Source: Punica granatum (lineage: Eukaryota; Streptophyta; Magnoliopsida; Myrtales; Lythraceae). From it: a stretch of 64,000 nucleotides of DNA. The stretch lies in contig NC_045127.1 of the NCBI RefSeq assembly GCF_007655135.1, positions 16,711,699-16,775,698 on the forward strand, written 5' to 3'. Positions within the stretch are counted from its first letter, which is position 1. Every line of letters begins with the position of its first letter. The notes under the pieces are model-generated. The model saw nothing but the letters and a program-made list of their open reading frames with translations. It did not search any database and was not told where the DNA came from. Positions 59,701 to 64,000 of the stretch are shown piece by piece. The position numbers and the translations under genes were made by a program.

Positions 59701-62700
59701 ATCCCACAGAAGAATCACATGTTTTACTCCAATAAAACACATGCCAAAAGAAACTAAGAATTTCACTTGATCAATTTTCAAATGTACCAATCACTTCAAG
59801 AATGCAGTGAAGAAATCCCAATCATGGCCCAGAATGCTATCACAAAGAGAATGTTAAATTCGGGGCACATTGTAAATTACCGCAGTAGCGTGGATCTGCT
59901 AGCAAGCCGACTAATGATATGTAGTCACCTGGCAACCTCTTCTTTCCTTCTTGCTCCTCCAAGAGAGAATATGCAATCTTAAGATACATGAACACCATTA
60001 GTAACAGCAAATATTTTGGCTCTAGAGTGTTAAAATATGCTACGTAGCAATTTCCAGGATGAAACCATTCTAAATGAATAGGCTGAAGACAGCCTTTAGT
60101 ATCATCATGCCATACACTGGGTATTCCTGTCATTTAATTAAAAGATGTAAGCACAGAATGATTATTAGCCTTATGCAGATCAATAAGATCAAAAGTGTAT
60201 CAGTATGTATAAGCTTAGCGACTAGCCCAACTTAAGTTACAACTGATGTGTTTCACCAAAATGACTTCCTTACCTACAACAAAGAATGCACCGGATATGA
60301 AGTTTATAGCATTAATCATATAGAAAATAAATCGAAGGCAATAGTGCGTCTAGGGCAGATACATTGAATAATCACCTGGGTATCCACGACGTTGTTCAGC
60401 TTGATGCCAAATTGAAAGTTTAGTGCCTACAAGTAATTGAAAAAACATCCATGTTAATTAAGGTGACAGGTGATGATGCATGAAAAGAAATAAAAACAGT
60501 TAGAGACGTCACTATCTCGTTTACAATCATGGATAACTTTCGTGATGTATGAAGACTCAAGTGCCGGCTGGCAAGCTTTCATGAGTGTCTCTCCACCAGT
60601 AAGGGCATCAACTAAGTATATAGCATCTGGAAAAGCAACCTGCATATTACAATGAAGCTTGTATTATAGGCAGAACCTTTTGTTCAATTTCTCATGTGCT
60701 CTAGTATTAGTCTGGATTCAAAAGGAGTTAAAACATAAAAGAGAACAAATTCAAAAGAAATTAGTCCAAAGCATGGCATCCGTTGCCTCACTTCCATTGC
60801 AATGAAACATTGACTATATGCAACTTAGATTCGAAAGAAGTTGCATTTTCAATTTTATCTTGATAATAACCATACTTCAAGAAGACCATTTCTCTAATGA
60901 AGAGGAGATACTCGTGTTGCAACCATGACAATTTATATGGTTCAGTAAGCATGACCTACTTCACCAATCCTTAGGGACTGGGAGAATAGTCTAAAACTTT
61001 TCACTATGGCATCAAAAGGATAAAAGTGTTACAGTTCGATCCATGTTGCATCATAATACACCTATTCTCACCTCTAAACGTAGCCACTCTTTCAGGTAGG
61101 TTCATCACTAGTATTGTAGACTGGTTTGATCTCGTAACTGGACTGCATAATAAGTTAGTTTGCATCTGGCTATCAGGAGAGGAGGCCCTCCCTATTGGCT
61201 TCTAAATTCATGACAACATTTAAAAGCCCCTCTTCCATCATTTTACGTTTTCCGGTCAATCATGAGTAGAACTTGAAATGATGTTGCTCCTCTCCAAAGA
61301 GAAGGCTAGGGAATTCTTTAAGCGAGACAAACAAGTATAAAAGGACACTTCACAGTTGTCCAATATATGCTTTGCTGTTTCATTATACAGATGATACGGT
61401 GAAAATGTTCTGATTTGACATCTGAATATTAAAGAATGTAAACTCTGTAGGCAGTAATGTATATTAATCTGTGATAATAATTTATATCTGAACATTACAT
61501 TGTACTGAATGCTGATTGTTGAAAGCAGTTACAGGATATTGTTTCACAAACCATCTTAAACTGACAATAATGATCTAAGACTATAGAAGCATATACAGAA
61601 TATTGCTACATCAACACCCTATGACAGTCAAATTATAAATATCCCAGACGGCGAGAGGGCCAACTTCGACAACTCTATCATAGTATTAGTCAATGTAAGG
61701 ATATGTAATGGGGTTCACCAGTATGATACAAAGGGATCCATGGCGACATAGGTTAACGCCCTCACAATCAAATCCAATCACTGATTGCTTTTCAGGTGAA
61801 GGGGTCAAAAATTCAGCTGGAAGTTCATTTGCAGCAGTAACAATATGGATCGGTACTGATGCAATGGGGAGTCCATGATCTGGAGGCTTCTCAACTGCAT
61901 AAATGAAGAGCAAAACTTGAACAAACCATCAAAATGATGATAAGAGATGTCTAAGAAGATTGACTCTGTAGAGAGGGTGATAGGATTCTAAGGTGTATGC
62001 TCATTTTTTGGCAGCTCCTCTCTATCTTCTCCAGAGAAGGGCAAGCAAAGAGAGCAATGAGCAAACAGCGTGATTGGCCAACCTGACCCTAACGAAAGAT
62101 CGTCAACATCTAAGGATGCAAAAAAAAAAAGACGGAGAGGCATTGGATAAATGAATGTCACATAGTAAACAGTTACAAATTGACACTATTCAATGAAGTT
62201 TACAGCGATTAATTTGTCCTGCTGACATCAGTATAAAGGAAATACTTAAAGAACTCATCCCAGCTACCAGTACCATGTCCAGTTTTCAGATAAAGCATAG
62301 TGACTGAATAATCTTCAACTATCAATCATCTTCAGTTATCAATCATTACATGTAAAGAAGTTGAAAACGTTAACAGCAACAAATAGCTCCTGACTTCTTG
62401 TCCAGCAACGAATAGCTCCTGCCTTGCCACAGTTACAGCAGCAGATGTGACCAATCGCTTCTCTCGAGATCACTGCTAATATGTAAAATTTCTGGTCGCA
62501 CATCATTTCAGAAATTCCTCCACTCCTTTTCTCTCGTAACTAAAAGAATGCTAACAGTCTTCTCGTCTTCTAATCCTCAATTTCAGGAAGACTCCTATCT
62601 TAAATCAACCTATCACAGAGAAGGCCGTTTTAACAGTTCCGATGCACATCGATGGAGAATCGTTTTTTATTTCCATCAGATTCCAACCGCACATCCAGTG

Positions 62701-62986
62701 ACTGACGATCAGAACTGAATCTGATACCTCCGGCACCCTCTCCGCAGCCAAACCAGCCAATACAGGCATAAATCAAAATCTCCAGCGGGCAAGCCAATTC
62801 TATGCAATCGACATCGCACACGATCATATGATTGAATCGCAAATTGCAACAGAGTAATGAATTGATTTCACAGATTAACGGATGAAGGCGCTATGGCCGA
62901 TCGGAATCGCAACGAAGGGAGGAATTACCAGGGTTCGGAGGCAGAGGAATGCGAGTTTGCTCCAGCAGAGGTGAAGAAGACGCCAT
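56796..62986 (-). pseudogene. 3'-5' exonuclease/KH-domain protein (At2g25910-like) with an in-frame TAG
   Basis: Ten exons on the - strand: 62986-62929 (MASSSPLLEQTRIPLPPNP), 61894-61719, 60639-60508, 60426-60376, 59977-59881, 59568-59522, 58829-58613, 58179-58047, 57945-57903 and 56870-56796. Exons 2-7 form a DEDD-type 3'-5' exonuclease fold. The first acidic motif is VIGFDCEGVNLCRHG and the second KVIHDCKRDS. Exons 8-10 form a KH RNA-binding domain with the GxxG loop in GRVIGRKGASI. The order and the ending KAEALLRGKMLDL match the plant family. Exon 7 has TAG at 58706-58704 where the family has Trp (SLW...VRGALYCRC), and the frame stays conserved beyond it. One residue seems missing at the exon 2/3 junction. 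The intron after exon 8 has a GC donor. A truncated exonuclease without KH, a sequencing error or a young pseudogene are all possible. Confidence 0.85.
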
Positions 62987-64000
62987 GCCCGACGCTCCCA
63001 GTCTCACTCTCTGCTGCCGATCGGAAAATCTGTTTTTGCTCTGAAATGACAGTAACAGTGACCGAGCCGACGAGTATATTATATATAATTCTTGGTGGAA
63101 AAAAAAAACGAAGGTATTTCTGTCTGTTTTAGAACTAATTTTTAAATAAAGGCCTTTGTCTTCAATTTGCGGGAGCGAAGAAGAGAAATGGGGAATGTAA
63201 TTACTCAAAGGCCCCCAAACTACTGGATTGATAAATTGACTTTGTTCTGAGAGAATTCATCACTTTCCCTAAGCATAATCAGAGATAGGAGTGGCAATTC
63301 ATATCGTGTCGTGTTTATACGTGTCGTGTCTAAACATGTTCGTGTCATCGAAATCAGTACCCGTACATGACACAATTATTAAAAAGGTCAGGTTTCACAT
63401 ACACAAACACAACACGTTTATATCTGTGTCAACCCGTACACGACACATTTAAACCTGTTTATCGAAACGTGTCATAATAGGTACGCGTATCCATACACGA
63501 CACGATAATACCCGGTTACCCCGACACGTTAACACGACTTGTTTATCCAACTTAGTTAACCATTCAACCTGGTTACCCTTTTAACACAACCTGATCATGA
63601 TTCATATATATACCCGCTCTGTACAGCTTTGAACATTCATTTAACCCTATATGCTTCAGGAAGAATATACAATAGAGGAGAGAAAAAAGACATCTGATCA
63701 TATTACCTGGTCACTCAAGTACAATAAACTCGAAACCAATAACAACCGTGGCATCAGGAAAGGAATAAACAGGCAGCTGCATCTCTCCTCTCGTTTAAAG
63801 ACAGAAAGGAATTGTGTATATAAGCAAACAACAAATGATTGGCAATCAGCAGCAGCAATAGCAGCACGGAAATGAGACAATGAGAAACTGGTTAAAGTCC
63901 AGTTTACCTCCTCAAGACATGAAGAGCATGGGAAGGAAGCGGATAAGCAACAAGCAGCTAAAACAATTAACCCAACATACAGAATACCATATTACCATCT
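62987..64000. other. 5' flank of the exonuclease/KH gene
   Basis: The first 120 bp upstream of the ATG should be 5' UTR and promoter. No further gene is supported. Confidence 0.4.
63285..63545. repeat. CACGACAC/GTGTCGTG-rich degenerate repeat
   Basis: Words such as CGTGTCGTGT, CACGACAC and ACGTGTCGTG recur in both orientations over about 260 bp. The left edge TAGGAGTGGCAATTC resembles a hAT-type terminus, but no matching right terminus was found before the window end. It is probably part of a non-autonomous element. Confidence 0.5.

Overview
This is a nuclear window from a flowering plant, most likely a eudicot. The evidence is GT-AG introns throughout, a plastid-type GAPDH gene (GAPCp), a CYP72A-type P450, a cytosolic/mitochondrial-type valyl-tRNA synthetase, a plant 3'-5' exonuclease/KH protein, and a Tat/Ogre-lineage Ty3/gypsy retroelement. 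I cannot name the species. Gene density is low and transposable elements make up about half of the sequence.

Layout. 1-226 is the C-terminal exon of an unidentified + strand gene. 227-5390 is its 3' flank and AT-rich intergenic DNA, with a ribosomal-protein eL42 fragment and two duplications. 5392-13224 is a repeat complex: a 5'-truncated LINE (5664-7744) with a target-site duplication, inserted at the edge of a 5.47-kb block. That block carries a SINE candidate, a hAT-type MITE and an integrase remnant. 13472-29754 is one 16.3-kb Tat-lineage element on the - strand, bounded by GTTTC target duplications. It has a 3.05-kb 5' LTR, a PBS, an extra ORF1, gag, protease, RT, two RNase H domains and integrase, then a 43-bp satellite array and a truncated 3' LTR. 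31301-35291 is GAPCp (+). 37019-39486 holds a MITE and a CYP72A remnant (+). 43638-49406 is the valyl-tRNA synthetase (+), followed by a 1-kb inverted repeat built from its own 3' end. 51133-56606 is a second, nearly identical copy of the 5.47-kb block. 56796-62986 is the exonuclease/KH gene (-).

The four recognisable host genes all carry lesions. GAPCp has lost the catalytic cysteine motif, has His changed to Arg at the catalytic base, and carries frameshifts. CYP72A has two premature stops. ValRS has three in-frame stops and a defective 3' end. The exonuclease/KH gene has one in-frame TAG at a conserved Trp. Intron-exon structures are otherwise intact, so these are decaying genomic copies and not processed retrocopies. 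The simplest reading is a redundant segment losing its genes, with functional paralogues elsewhere. Sequencing error could explain single-base indels but not the 18-bp deletion or the clustered nonsense codons. The most unusual structures are the satellite array that is open in all three frames of one strand, the ValRS-derived inverted repeat, and the twin blocks that bracket about 38 kb.
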